This document shows positions 38,871 through 51,021 of a stretch of DNA of 64,000 nt, in pieces. How positions within the stretch are numbered: position 1 is the stretch's first letter; each line of letters begins with the position of its first letter. The DNA is from Neelides folsomi. Its lineage: Eukaryota > Arthropoda > Collembola > Neelipleona > Neelidae. The translations under genes and the position numbers were made by a program. The notes below the pieces were generated by a model. That model had not been told where the DNA came from. It ran no database searches and saw nothing but the letters and a program-made list of their open reading frames with translations. The stretch spans positions 1 through 64,000 of the forward strand of contig JAQGBZ010000023.1 in NCBI GenBank assembly GCA_034687125.1. The letters run 5' to 3'.

Positions 38871-39044
38871 AATACATATGAACCTACCACCCGAGCAAGT
38901 ATGTGTTGGCCAGTTGGCTCGCCTACCTTCCTCTCATTTCATCACTTTACTAGTGAATCTTTAAAGAATAGGAAAGGAAGGTAGGTAGGCGAATCAACTC
39001 ATTTGGTCAACACATACTTGCTCGGGTAGTATTTAATATGTATT
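38871..39044. repeat. Long imperfect inverted repeat (174-nt hairpin)
   Basis: The core arms, about 38885-38932 and 38979-39031, pair almost perfectly for the first 27 bp (both contain CCCGAGCAAGTATGTGTTG when read inward). After a 5-nt bulge they pair again through CGCCTACC, where the right arm has an extra TACC. Outside the core, AATACATAT at 38871-38879 pairs with its complement at 39036-39044. The loop is about 40 nt. It could be a foldback transposon remnant or a long hairpin RNA gene. Confidence 0.75.
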
Positions 39045-42000
39045 CAAAATAACTCATGCTAAATACTTATTGCAGCTGTGTACATAATATGTATGTGTGT
39101 AAATACTTATTGTTAGGCATGCATTTAATATATTTATCATTATCAAAAGCAATTCTATAAATTCAACTTATGTTTAATATTATTTATTTAATATTCTACT
39201 TTAATTCAAAGTTTTATATAACGAAAATACATATCATTTTTAGTAAATGTTTAAAGTTAACATTGTATAAGATTTCATGGGTCGAAGTTAAATAATGGCT
39301 TTAAATGGTCCAACTGGAAGTAATCGGATGAAATTGTGAACTTTGTGAAATGCATATGTTGCAGAATATGAGCAGGTAAAGTCTCGCTTTAACGTGTCAG
39401 CTCTCCTTCTCACAATAGAAAGATACAAAAGGAGAAAGGAACTTCACAAATATTCCATCTCGCAAATCTTCTTCACAATGAATGGCCCGAAGATATAGGG
39501 AAAGTAAAGAGATTTAATTCCCTACACAAGTATACCTATTTACAACTTGTTTTTAGACAAGTTTAAAGCATATTATAAAGAATTAAAATAGGAAATACAT
39601 ACACACGCATACTTTAATACACCATACATATTAGTATAATATAGTACATATAAAAAAGTATTTACTTATATAGCTAGGGGTATGTCTATGTTATATGTAT
39701 TATTTACCGCATATGTTGTTAGTGTTATGTAAACGCAGAAGTATGGTGCCCACACTATATACCATATAGTTACATAAAGTACATAATAGGTAGTAGTAGT
39801 AAAATAGCATTTATAGATACTTCTGAGTATTTTGCTCATTGAGTTGTACACGATTTGTAAGAAGGAGTTTGGGGCGAGTCCTTTTGTGAACCGCTAATTG
39901 GATGGTTTGCCTTCTGTCTGTAATAAGAGATCTCCAATTCCACCTTCTCCCAAGATGAAAGCGGAGAAAGAGGTCAAGTGCCCTTAATTGGAATTCCCTA
40001 CGTCCCCAAATAAGCCCAAATTATGGGAGAGAACTAATTTTGTAAAAATCTACTTTTAAACTAATCATCAAAATATTCCCCAAACTTATTCTTTTGACTT
40101 CCTCCCAAATGGAGTGAAAGTGAAGTGAGGTCAAAAAGAGTAAGCTTCGATATAATTCTTAAGGTCCTTCCTCTTCTTGGCATCTTAAATAAAGAAGTGG
40201 ATCCTTTAAGCCAGCGTTTTTTGAGATGGGCGAAAGGGCCGGACCCCCCGCGGCCCATCACTGATGCCTTTCCTATGTTTCTCCCCTTTGACTTTGAAGG
40301 AAAGGAAATGAGGAGTCATCGGAGGAGACTTGGATAGATATGAGAAATGATGGACACCGCCAAATTCTGATTTTTATATGATAAATCACCCAAACGGTCA
40401 ACCGACCATAAGGGCGTCTATTCTTCACAATAGAACCTTGTCAATATAAGACAACTCCATACGATTAGATTGATTCATCATGTCTATTATATATTATAAG
40501 AAATTCTAATATTTTACCTTCCTATTCAAATATGAATTTAGTTTTGTAGGTACTTTTACCAATATGTATTAGTAAATAATACCTACATTTACATACCTAT
40601 ATCATTTTTATTATAAATTACTATACTTGTTTACAATGTGTATTATTTTATTCATTTCTAAATGATGATTGAGTTTCTCAAATGTGATTAATATGTATTC
40701 ATTGTCTCAGTTATTTATTTGTCTTCTTATTCACAGCTGTGTATGTATCATATTTGCTTCACCGCTCAAATATCGATTTCATAAATAGAGAATGCAATTA
40801 CTTTCTCTCAATAATATTTTTATTTATGTTTCGTATTTGCCTTCTAGTTACAATTGTAACTATTTAGCTTACCATATATTTAAGTGACCGTGTGGAGGAT
40901 TTCTTCGCTTACCAAACTTCTGTTTATTTTCGAGACTTTTGAAATATGAATTGTGTCCTTGCATTAATAAATATTTTATAACATTGGATTTGTTCTACTA
41001 GTATTAAGCTAATAAAAGCACTTAATAAAGCACTATAACTAAACAAGGCATTTATACGGTAGAATACATTGAATAGTTTTGTTGGGGGGAGTTTGAGAGC
41101 CAGACCTTAACCAGTTTGTATTCCACTCCCCTAATTTATTTCTCTAATGTGAATGTGGATCACGTTTCATTTTTGATTACAAAAGTTATTAGAACGAGAG
41201 GGAGATATGCTCCACTTGATAACTTTGATAAACCCGGTCTACCACCATATTACAAATATCATCCTATTATTTAGAGTTGTGGAATTTCAATATAAATTAA
41301 TTTAATATGCACTTATAAACATCTAATTTGTATAATGTTTTAATAAAAATATATTTTTGTATATTTCTGACTTGAAGAAATTCTAAACTAATTAAAATAT
41401 TAGTTAAAATTATAAAATTATAAAGAAAATAATTTAATTATCTATCGACGTCACTGAATGAGTGAATGACGATCATGAATATTAATTTACAAATTAGAAA
41501 TATTAATTAATAAATGAGAATCGCCGAGATTGAAATTCCATTATTTTGGATTTTTCAACTTTTCTAGTTTCCGTTTCACTTTGATTACTTTGGTTGAGGA
41601 TTAATTAAAAGTTTCCTTCCCAAACTCCGCCGTGTTGATCCGCATGAAACTAATAATGTAAACAAAGTGGAGGAATCTTTGTGTTCCAGGTAAGAGAATT
41701 TGAATAATTATTAGACTCGGGTTTTCGATTACGTTGATGGAAAAGTCCATTAGCTCAACGAGGTTCGACAATGAGATCAAATTTCTCATCTCCTCAAAAA
41801 ACAACCAATGATTGAAATGAGGTTCAAACAAATGAGATTGACTGGAAAAGTGAAGGAGTTTAATCCATTTTCAAATTGAAACAATGTTCCAAGAAATCCG
41901 CAAAAAGAAAACATGGAGAAAATAGGAAACTCCTTAGACGACGGTGGGAACGATGTGCAAGGAAAAGAAATTAAATTTCTTGGAAAGTGAAAGATTCCTA

Positions 42001-42667
42001 ATTTGTTTCAAATCTTTTAATCTCTTGTCTCCTCCTCGGAACAAACCCATTCGCCCACTGGCCCATTCAAATGAAATTCACATTAACTCGATCTATTACA
42101 CGAATGCATTCACTTTCTATTTCCAACCTCATGCACAATGATGTGTTTAGAGACTACATATAAAATGACGTGTTTAAAACCCCTTAATGCTAAATGCTTA
42201 AAGTCTACTAAAGACTTAAAGCCTCAGGAGAAACCTTTTTATAACTAAACGTATAATTTATGTAGCTGTATATGAACACGTTTCCTACATCGGACTACAT
42301 CCAAACAGTGAGTATAAATTAGATTTATACCGCCCGTATGATAAACTACAATGTTGTTTAAGTACATTTAATCATTTATTCAAGCACCTTGACGTGAAGG
42401 AGGAAAAAAATCCCACGTCTCACATTCCTGTCTTATTAGCTGGTGAATTATTTTCATTTGAATTAAAACACGCCGAGTTTTGGAGAACCTTCTTCCCACG
42501 AAGAACACAAGGAGGAGAAATAAATTAAATTGGGCGTGATTGACATTTAATGAAAGTGTTTAATGAAAAGTTTCTCATTTGATGAATAAATTATTCCACC
42601 TCATTTTAATTTACACACAAACTCTGTGAGACGCATTATACTTATAGGAGATAATACCTCAGTCATG

Positions 42668-42751
42668 TACTACCCAGGAGCATAAAGGTTTGCGCGACCC
42701 CTCGTCTAACATTGATAAAGGGAGCGCAAGCCTTTCTGCTGTTGGGTAGTA
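42668..42751. ncRNA. Candidate pre-miRNA-like hairpin or small foldback element
   Basis: The left arm from 42668 (TACTACCCAGGAGCA then AAAGGTTTGCGCG) and the right arm ending at 42751 pair over about 32 positions with four mismatches and two G-T wobbles, leaving a loop of about 20 nt. The 84-nt size, a lower stem of about 11 bp and the scattered mismatches are what an animal primary miRNA looks like. Against this, its end TACTACCC is shared with the hairpin at 38.9 kb, which suggests a repeat family. Strand is unknown because both strands fold. Confidence 0.4.
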
Positions 42752-45700
42752 AATATTTATAACCCTTTTAATTTTTCACACTCCAGTTCGTTCCATTAAC
42801 AGTTGCTCATACAAGTCATGTCAATACCATTAAAATGTTAATTCCCTTAAATTGAGAATCATAATGCAAACCTATCTAAAATATGGATTTAATTTAGCTT
42901 TTATTATAAGAACTGTCAATAATAAAATGATGAGAATTTATGCATGTACTCGTAACATGGATGAAAATATGTTTGTAAGACTTTTTATAAAAGTTTATTG
43001 GTTTATTACTCTACCATATAAGGGCTATGAAGTTATGATGATGGGATCTTTATTATACAAAGATATTGTAAGATTGACGTAAGTTTTTATATAAGAAGGA
43101 TAAAAAAGGAGTTCTGGGAATTTGTGGAAGATGAAGGAGTTTTCTCTGGCTTCCTTGAGAATGACAATTGAAGCTCATTTTGTGGTTCATCCTTTGGAAA
43201 TAATGAAAGGATTTGAGTGAGCCTATCGACTTATTCAGAGGGCTTTGGTGGCGAGACAAGGAAGGGATGCGCGAAAGCTTTCTCATTATTAAACAAATTG
43301 CACTTGTAGATTGAGGCATTCATTTTACCTTTCCACTTATAGAATGAGATGCCTACGGGGAGGCCTCAAATCTGTCACACGAACCCTCAACACCAACCTG
43401 GGCCTTTTTTAACCAAACTCATAACTTATTTTTTACTTCCTTGCTATATTACATGGAAAGAGCCCCATTGGATCCATTTTAATTATCGCTTTTCACTACC
43501 TAGCGTTTTAATCTTAAGCCTTTTATTACGCATCGTGTTTAATCATTTTAAAACTTCTTCGATTAAAATGTTATGATGAAGTATGTAGAATTTATATATT
43601 ATTTAAACATGTAATTATACAGTAAATAATATGTATGTTTTCATTCATATGTTAGTGTTTAATTTTAATTATGTTTTTTCAAGATATGCGCCTAATAAAA
43701 CATTAAATTTTGTATTAGATAAATCTGTTTTCTTAATAAAAATTAATTGTAGATAAATTAATGATTCTCTTTTGATGGACAATTTTATAATTTTTCATAT
43801 ATGGTACTTATAATTTAAACAGCTTTTTAGTAATTAAGGTACATGTTTATTTATTTATGTGTTTTTATATAACATTTTTGGTTTTAAGTCAGGGAAATTG
43901 ATTAAAAATGCAAAGTTCTTTTCAAGAAAGTGAAGGTTCATTTATTCTAAAAGGACACTCGACATCATACGCTAATTTATATAACTTGTGACAGTCGACA
44001 TTTGAAGTCAAAATGGTTTATTGCTAAAAGCAATTCCTTTCAAGAATAAATGAATTTGATTCTTCCACTTTGATTATTTAAATGTATTAAATTCTAACCA
44101 TTATTCATAAGATCATAAGTATGTTGATTCATGTAATTTAAAGCATATACAATGTATTATGTTTTATGTAATTCATCACATTTCATGTTTGCAAAAAACA
44201 TTTAAGAATATAATAAAAAAGGAGGAAATGTTACAATACCATTAAACAAGATAAGACGAATTGTGGAAAAAATGTCTGGGTTTTTAAATAAGTGAAAGCA
44301 TTTCATTTCAATTTCTCCCTTTGAGCTCTTGGTGATATATGAGGAATGGGGAAGAATTTCATGGGCTTCTGAACTTCATCTCTTCATTTCTTCCTTCCTC
44401 CTCTTCAACACTTTCCCTTCAAAACGGCCCTCATATTTCAATCCTCCCCATTCACCATCATATGGAGGAGATCAGATGGAGAAAAAGTTGTAGAAAAGAT
44501 GAAAACGAATTCAATTCCAACGCATTTCTGCGCAATAAAATGTATTTGACGGATTTTATAAAAAATCGAATATTGGCCAAATAATAAAACTCTATATGCA
44601 AAAAACTATTTTTCATAAATTCCTTTTTACTTTATTATAATTCTCTTGTTATGCCATGATATATCTTATGTGTAATAATTTAGTTATAATGTAAAATGAG
44701 ATAATAATTCAATTGATGTCAAATCCTGTGTATAAAATGGTTCTCAATGACTTTGAATGGAAACCTCATTAATCACCTCCCTCCATGTAAAATAGATATG
44801 TAGTGATGATGTATGATGAATCAGGTCAAGAGGTGAATGTTTATTGGGACCTGGATTGGGCAAATCATTGGGTGATTCAAAGGGACATTAATAATTATAT
44901 GCCCTACATTTGAACCCTCAAGGTCTCATCATAAATTAACATTACTCTTTTATGTGCATACATTAAAGTACGCCATTGAAGTAAAGTTAAATGAACTACA
45001 TGAATGTTCGAGTACTCCCAACTATATGTATTTATTTAATAATACAATGTTCAAGTTGAAGCTGGAAAAGCCTGGACAATTCTGCTAAAGAACTTTCCGA
45101 TTAGATTCACCTATTATTAATTTAAATGGGCCAAATTGAGATTAGATTTATCGATCGACTGATTATTGGCAAGGGTCTTGAATAAAAGACAACTCGGTCT
45201 CATGACCATTCATTACCTTCCTTTACATTACCTCCACCTTTAATTGCCTCTCCTGGTCAATATGAAAAGAAGGACTCATGAATTAGAAATCGATAAATGA
45301 GATTTTCTCTTTATTTATTCCCTCCCGTGCACGCATCTTTCATATAAATTATTCTTAAAGAACGCAGTCCCTATCTTTTCGATCAAAAACTTTCAGCCTT
45401 CTTACTTTCAGTCCTCATCAAATATTCTAAGAGAGACACAACACATATTTTACCACTATGAACAAAACATGATTTTATAAACACATGCTTTGATGCTTTC
45501 ATTACAAATAGAAAAATCTCATGCATTACCCAAATGCGTTGAATAAGATATGGAGTAATGTAAGTAAGTATTTGTAATCAAATCGTATACTCTTATGAGT
45601 TAATTTGATTAAAACTTTCTTTCCAATAAAACTTTATTGATTGTGGGGTAATAATCTTATATATCTGGAGTAAGTTTAGAAGTTTCATTCGAAGGTGGAC

Positions 45701-47760
45701 GTGAAGGTGGAAAAGGAGGTGGAAGTAAAAGGTGCGGTGTAAAAGAGAGAAATTATGAGAATGTGTAAAGGTAATCTGATCGTATTAGGAAATTGGAGTT
45801 CATTCCCAAATCCTGGAAAAACTCTCCCAGAAGGTTTCAACCACTCCAATTCTTATATAACTAACTTACCAAATAGTGATAGACACATTCACACACAAGA
45901 GAAGTTCAACTCTTCCATTTCTAATGGTCACCCATACAAAACTTTCTGCTTCACTTATAACCATACTGCACTCTACCTATATACCATGTGTATGGTACAT
46001 GTAACTTACTTTTTATATAACTATACATATGGTATATGTAATACCTATACCTAACTTTCTATACACTTCCTTCTTATATTTACACTTTTTAAATAGACCT
46101 AATAACAGGTATGCAATTTTCTATTAAAGGTATACTGTTTTCTATCTTATCATGGTATATGAATAAGTATAATAGACATTTTGCAGGAAAAGCGTAAAAG
46201 TAAAAGTGTGTATAAAAAATATATTTAGTTAAAAAAAGAGTTTCGCACGCGAGTGGTTGAAGAATATGAGGAAGATTGTAGGTTGGGGATTTGGGATTTG
46301 TGATAGGGAAAGATCTAAAAAGTCTGAAGTGGTTCTGGATTTTGCTCCTCTTATTTGTTTGCCCACTGTCTTCCTCCAATATCCCGTTTCAAGACATGTA
46401 GAGATGGAGAGATTCCTTGAATCCACAATCTCCATTCCAACGAGGAGAAACGGAAAAGAAACGCGGAAGGATCGGGGACTTACGGGTGAATTAGTACGGG
46501 GCAATAAGATCTCCTGTCAGTTTAACTTCCCCGCCTGTCACTAACATTGCTTCAAATACTTCCATTTTAGATACTAAAGTAAGTGTACATACATTATTAA
46601 GATACATCATTGAGATACAGTCCGATAGAACATTATTAAACTAACCATAAAAATGTAAGATGGAATCTGTTTTAATTTCACTATTTAAATACATACTACA
46701 ACATTTCTTCGTTTGTTCCCAAACTCATTTGTGTGCGTTTCTTTTATAGGATATTGTGCGGGTAAAAACGTAAGTTTAAAATAAAGTATTTATCTACTTA
46801 ACAGTGAAGTGTAAATAAAGTAAAAATGTGAAACATTGTAAAGAGAGATAAAGATGAGAAAGCCCATGATAGTAAAAAGTAAAGACAGTGTGTGTGTTTG
46901 TTTGTATTGTTTTAGCGAAAATGTGTAGCAGATTGTGCGTAGAAGTTGAGGAATTTAATTGTCTCCAAACAATCAACTTTTCTATCTCCCATAATGGTCG
47001 TGTGTGATGTTGAAGGAAAGAACCCTTGAGGCTGAGTCTTGTAATTGTTGTTTAGAATTCTTTGGAAGAAACTTCTTCGCTGTTGCTTTTTCCACTCAAT
47101 TTTCCCTCATCCTCTTTGGTCAGGGAAAACCTACGGTGTTATTGTCCTCCTCTCAAGTTCCATATCCTCCTTTTAATACAAAATTCACACTTTTTCTCAT
47201 ATTTTCCTCATTTCTTTATAAACTTTTGGTTCTTAAATTAATTAATTTAATACTAACAATAAGTTCATTCTACAGATGCATAAATGTTCTATTGTTTAGT
47301 ATGTGCCATAATAAGTAAATATTTTCTTTGGTTCAAAGCAATCATCTAAAAGAGTTGCTGCTTTCTGTGCTATTTTTCTTTATTAGTGCCAATATTTTCA
47401 ATTTAGTTATATTTATGATTTGGCGTTAAATTAATATTTTGAATCGAATTTAAATCGAAGATGTGATTGCAATAATGCATAATTTATCATAATTTCATGA
47501 TTTGCTAATATAAATGATTACATTAGATTTATTGCCCTGATGCTTAAATTGTTTTATGAGCTTCACGCAAAGGAGGAATAAAGATTTAAATCCAAAATTC
47601 TTTAGCTCACCTCAAAAAGAAGAAAAAATGGAGAAAGCGAGAAGACGAAAATAAACAAAGAAGAAGTAAATGAAAGGGAAATAATTCAATTTGATCCTTT
47701 TCACATCATTTCCCAAGTATTCCCGAACAAGATGAGTTTGGTTAAAGAAGTTTAATTGTA

Positions 47761-47964
47761 TTAGAACGGGGGGCGACGAGAGTTTTGTTTCTTCTTCCTC
47801 TCAGCCGCTATTCCAACGGACTGAAGGCCTTCGAAGCCCGGCGTGTGAAACCTAAACTTTCCCGGATTTACCTTCCTACCCCGCATGTCTCCCTTAAAGA
47901 TGTTTCCTTCGGACAGATTGACGCCGTCGGAACCAAAAAGTCCCCACCCCTTCGTTTTTAACCC
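47761..47964. other. GC-rich island open on both strands, probable missed exon
   Basis: About 55% GC in a roughly 30% GC background. On the plus strand a strong acceptor (TTTCTTCTTCCTCTCAG, ending 47804) precedes 51 sense codons and TAA at 47961 (starting RYSNGLKAFEARRVK, ending KKSPPLRF). On the minus strand 67 sense codons run from 47964 to TAA at 47761 (including GWGLFGSDGVNLSEGNIF). The two frames are in the same codon register, so one is probably the antisense shadow of the other. I cannot decide which is real; the plus strand has the better splice site. No family recognised. Confidence 0.35.
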
Positions 47965-49658
47965 TCATCATATTTTCCACAATTTAAATATCACTTGACT
48001 GTTTCTGGAAAAAAGTGGAACTTCACCTGTGTTTTTATTATGTGATTAGTCATTTGATGAAGGGATATAAAAAGTGAAGCGGTGAATTGAACGACGTCTT
48101 TATCTTCGCAAGATTTGTGGATTTTAATGGGGAGAGTTATGCGGCAATTAATGTCGGGCGAAGTTGAGATTTCCTTTAATTCTCCCACTACCTTTGTTTC
48201 CTTTAAAAAGGATCCTGGGGAAATGAATCACTGGAATTAGCGATTTACTTCATTGCCGCTTCTTATTAGCATCAGATTCAAATTGGCTTTCCTACATAAA
48301 TCTCTGAGCTGATCCATAAGACTGTATTTACCAGAGATTATAAAATGTAACGATATTGGCAAAACCCATCATTCATTCATAAATACATCTACTTACATTT
48401 TTATAAATATTATTGTAGTAATTAATACTAAATTTTTTAAATCTCTTGTTGAATCTTATTGAAATGAAATGAGAACTTTACAAGTTTTGACTTTGGTGAC
48501 GTCGGGGATTGGAGTGGTTTAACTGCTTTTACCTCGGATTTTAGATGCCACCCTTGGGAAAGACATAAAAAGAGTATTTATTCCATCCACATAATATTCA
48601 TATGGCCAATTTACATATCCTATTCCTCTACTAACAATAAAACTTTCTCTTTACCACCAACTCCACTGATTCCACATTTACGGTAATTGCCAGAAATTTA
48701 TCCAAAATTACCAGATGGTTCTCTTTCCAAATTCCCTACATTTTTCAATCCACTCCTTAAAAACCGAAGCAAAATACATCATATTGGGATTCACCTCATT
48801 ACTTATTTCTAGACTTTATGAATATACAGAATATTTATAAATCTGTAGATCCACACTGTTAGTAATATATAATATCATTCATATCAGATAGGTAATATTG
48901 GTACAAGATGGAGATTTTCAAACCTAGCATTGTAAATAATTCCTATCTACATTTTATACGTTGTTGGTAGTACATATAGAATTCAATGGAGATTTGAACT
49001 CTCCGAGCTTGCTATTTTATTATGGCATTGTTTGATACAGTTGGAGTATTTGCAGAAGAGCCACAAAGGGAGAGAATAAAATCCACTCATGCATTTATCA
49101 TTCCTTCACCAAACATCGTTCAAACCCCCTTTTATAATATCCATTTGACCATTTATTTGGCTAAAACTCAACGGCCACATGCATTTAAAACTAATAACAC
49201 CCTCATATGGATTCAAACAATGTCAGATTGACCACAATGTTCTAGAGAGGAATTTTAGGGGAAATTGGACCAATTACCCTATAATTATAATTCCATCATC
49301 CCTTAATACTGGTCATGGTCAAGTGGGAATTATGTCCAAATGAGATTCCATATTACAATTTTCACTTTTCGCATCTACTAACTTACAATAACTGTTTAGG
49401 TAGAATGGATAGAATTTAATACGTAATCTTACAAGATGTAAAGCGTTTTATAGAAAGCGTTAGCACGGCACTCAGAGGGGAATTAATTAAATTCTCGAAT
49501 AAAAATATTTTAAATGTCGTTTTGGATACCATCTTATCAATTAATTTTAATTGAACTTTCAATAAAATAAATTACTAATATCATTATTAGTAAATTCAAA
49601 TTAAGTATTTTCAAAATAATTTTAAGTTCATTTTCACTCATTTTGGCAAAGTCAAACA

Positions 49659-50893
49659 ATGGCTTTTCCTTTAAATGAAAACAAAATTCTTCTCATTGTT
49701 GGATTCGTACTTGCTGTGAGTCTCATTTTAAACATGAATGTCATTAATAATATGTACCTAACCTATAGATGCAAACTTATCACAAAAATACTTATTGTTA
49801 GAAGGTTCATTCCGCTCCGCATGCTGCATGCATACCATACATGGCTTTTAAATAAAATTATGCAATCTTGTTAAAGATAATACACTATAGCAAGTAACAA
49901 AAGTTTTTGATCGAAGATTTACTGATGTAAGATGTATGATCAGTTGATCAGTCAAATGAAATGAAGATATTTGCATTTAAATTAATTGGCCCATGTGGGA
50001 TGAATCATTCTAACAATAATTTTGCAGGAATCAATTTTCAATAGCATTTAATTTTTATTTTAAAGCTCTGATATTTAATCCTTGTATTTTCTTAGGGTGG
50101 AGGTGCATTCATTGCCTTTTTTACAGGAATTTGTGCCATTGTGTTTATGGATTCAATTTCAAGTTATCAAAAGAATCATCTTACTCACCTTACTCGAGAA
50201 AAACTGACAGTCCCAGGGACATTTTACGCCATATTATTAGGGTACATCATCTTAATGCTTTTGCTTGCCGCTCAATGTGCATATGGATGCCTCTTGGTCA
50301 TGGGGGTAAATTATCATTTTACAAGAATTAAGACTTTGAATCATTATAATAAATAAATTTTCCAAATTCAAAAGTTAAAATTAATATGAAACAATTTATG
50401 AATATAATTGACCACTATAATTTCATTACAGAAAATATTCAAAAATCGGATGATGATTTCCATTGGTGCTATTGTACTCTGCGGTGGCATATTCGTCCTC
50501 CTATGTTTCATCGGAATCCTCCAAGAAGGATATGGATGCCAAACAGTGGCTTATAAAATTGTTTCTACTTATAATTCAAAATCAGAAGGGCGATTCCTGA
50601 AACTTACTGAACTTGAACGCATGTATTATCAATCGACTCCCTATGGATGTTGCTGTGCAAGTCCCATCTTTTCGTTTTTCAACATTATTGCCCTCGCCGC
50701 TTTGGCGGTTCTCGTCTTCATGAACGTCATTAAAACGGAGTCAAAAATGGGAGAACTTGAACTTGAAGGAAAGTCTGAGCCGGAAGGTCAAGAAACTGAA
50801 CAAGCCACTTCTGTAATGGCAACTACTGAACCGCCTACTCCTGCAACCCCATTTACACCACATGGAGACGCGGCTTCAACAAAGACTCACTAA
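49659..50893 (+). CDS. Four-transmembrane protein of unknown family, three exons
   Basis: Exons 49659-49715, 50096-50305 and 50432-50893 join at phase-0 GT-AG introns (380 and 126 bp) to give 242 residues. Hydrophobic segments lie at about 9-36, 59-88, 97-119 and 168-190, with both ends predicted cytoplasmic. The first loop is short; the second extracellular loop (about 120-167) contains a single Cys, then YGCCCAS just before TM4. The tail is acidic and then Pro/Thr-rich (ATTEPPTPATPFTPHGD). This layout is tetraspanin-like or claudin-like, but the tetraspanin CCG motif is absent, so I do not assign a family. The start ATG follows an AT-rich leader and begins MAFPLNENK; no competing upstream start is better. 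It stands upstream of SNAPC1 in convergent orientation. Confidence 0.75.
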
Positions 50894-51015
50894 ATTCCAT
50901 CATATGAGAAAAATTAAAAAGTCAAAATATCCATTCTCTTCAAAATTTACTGTATTTGTAAATATGTAAATAATATTTTTGTACGAATATTGTCGAATCT
51001 TATTCACCTCAGTAT

Positions 51016-51021
51016 AATAAA
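51016..51021 (+). terminator. Poly(A) signal of the four-transmembrane gene
   Basis: AATAAA 123 nt after the TAA stop, a normal distance for a 3' UTR of about 140 nt. Confidence 0.55.

Larger units (their letters stand above)
34529..49658. other. Fifteen-kilobase gene-poor stretch upstream of the muscarinic receptor
   Basis: No coding gene is established. The receptor promoter and upstream non-coding exon(s) probably lie somewhere here but could not be placed. Notable content, listed separately, is two imperfect hairpins (38871-39044 and 42668-42751) and a GC-rich island at 47761-47964. Numerous open frames of 60-140 codons show no family resemblance. Confidence 0.5.

Noticed and set aside
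47806-47961. Idea that the plus-strand frame ending PPLRF encodes an RFamide neuropeptide
   Set aside because: No Gly amidation donor after RF, no signal peptide and no repeated peptide copies.
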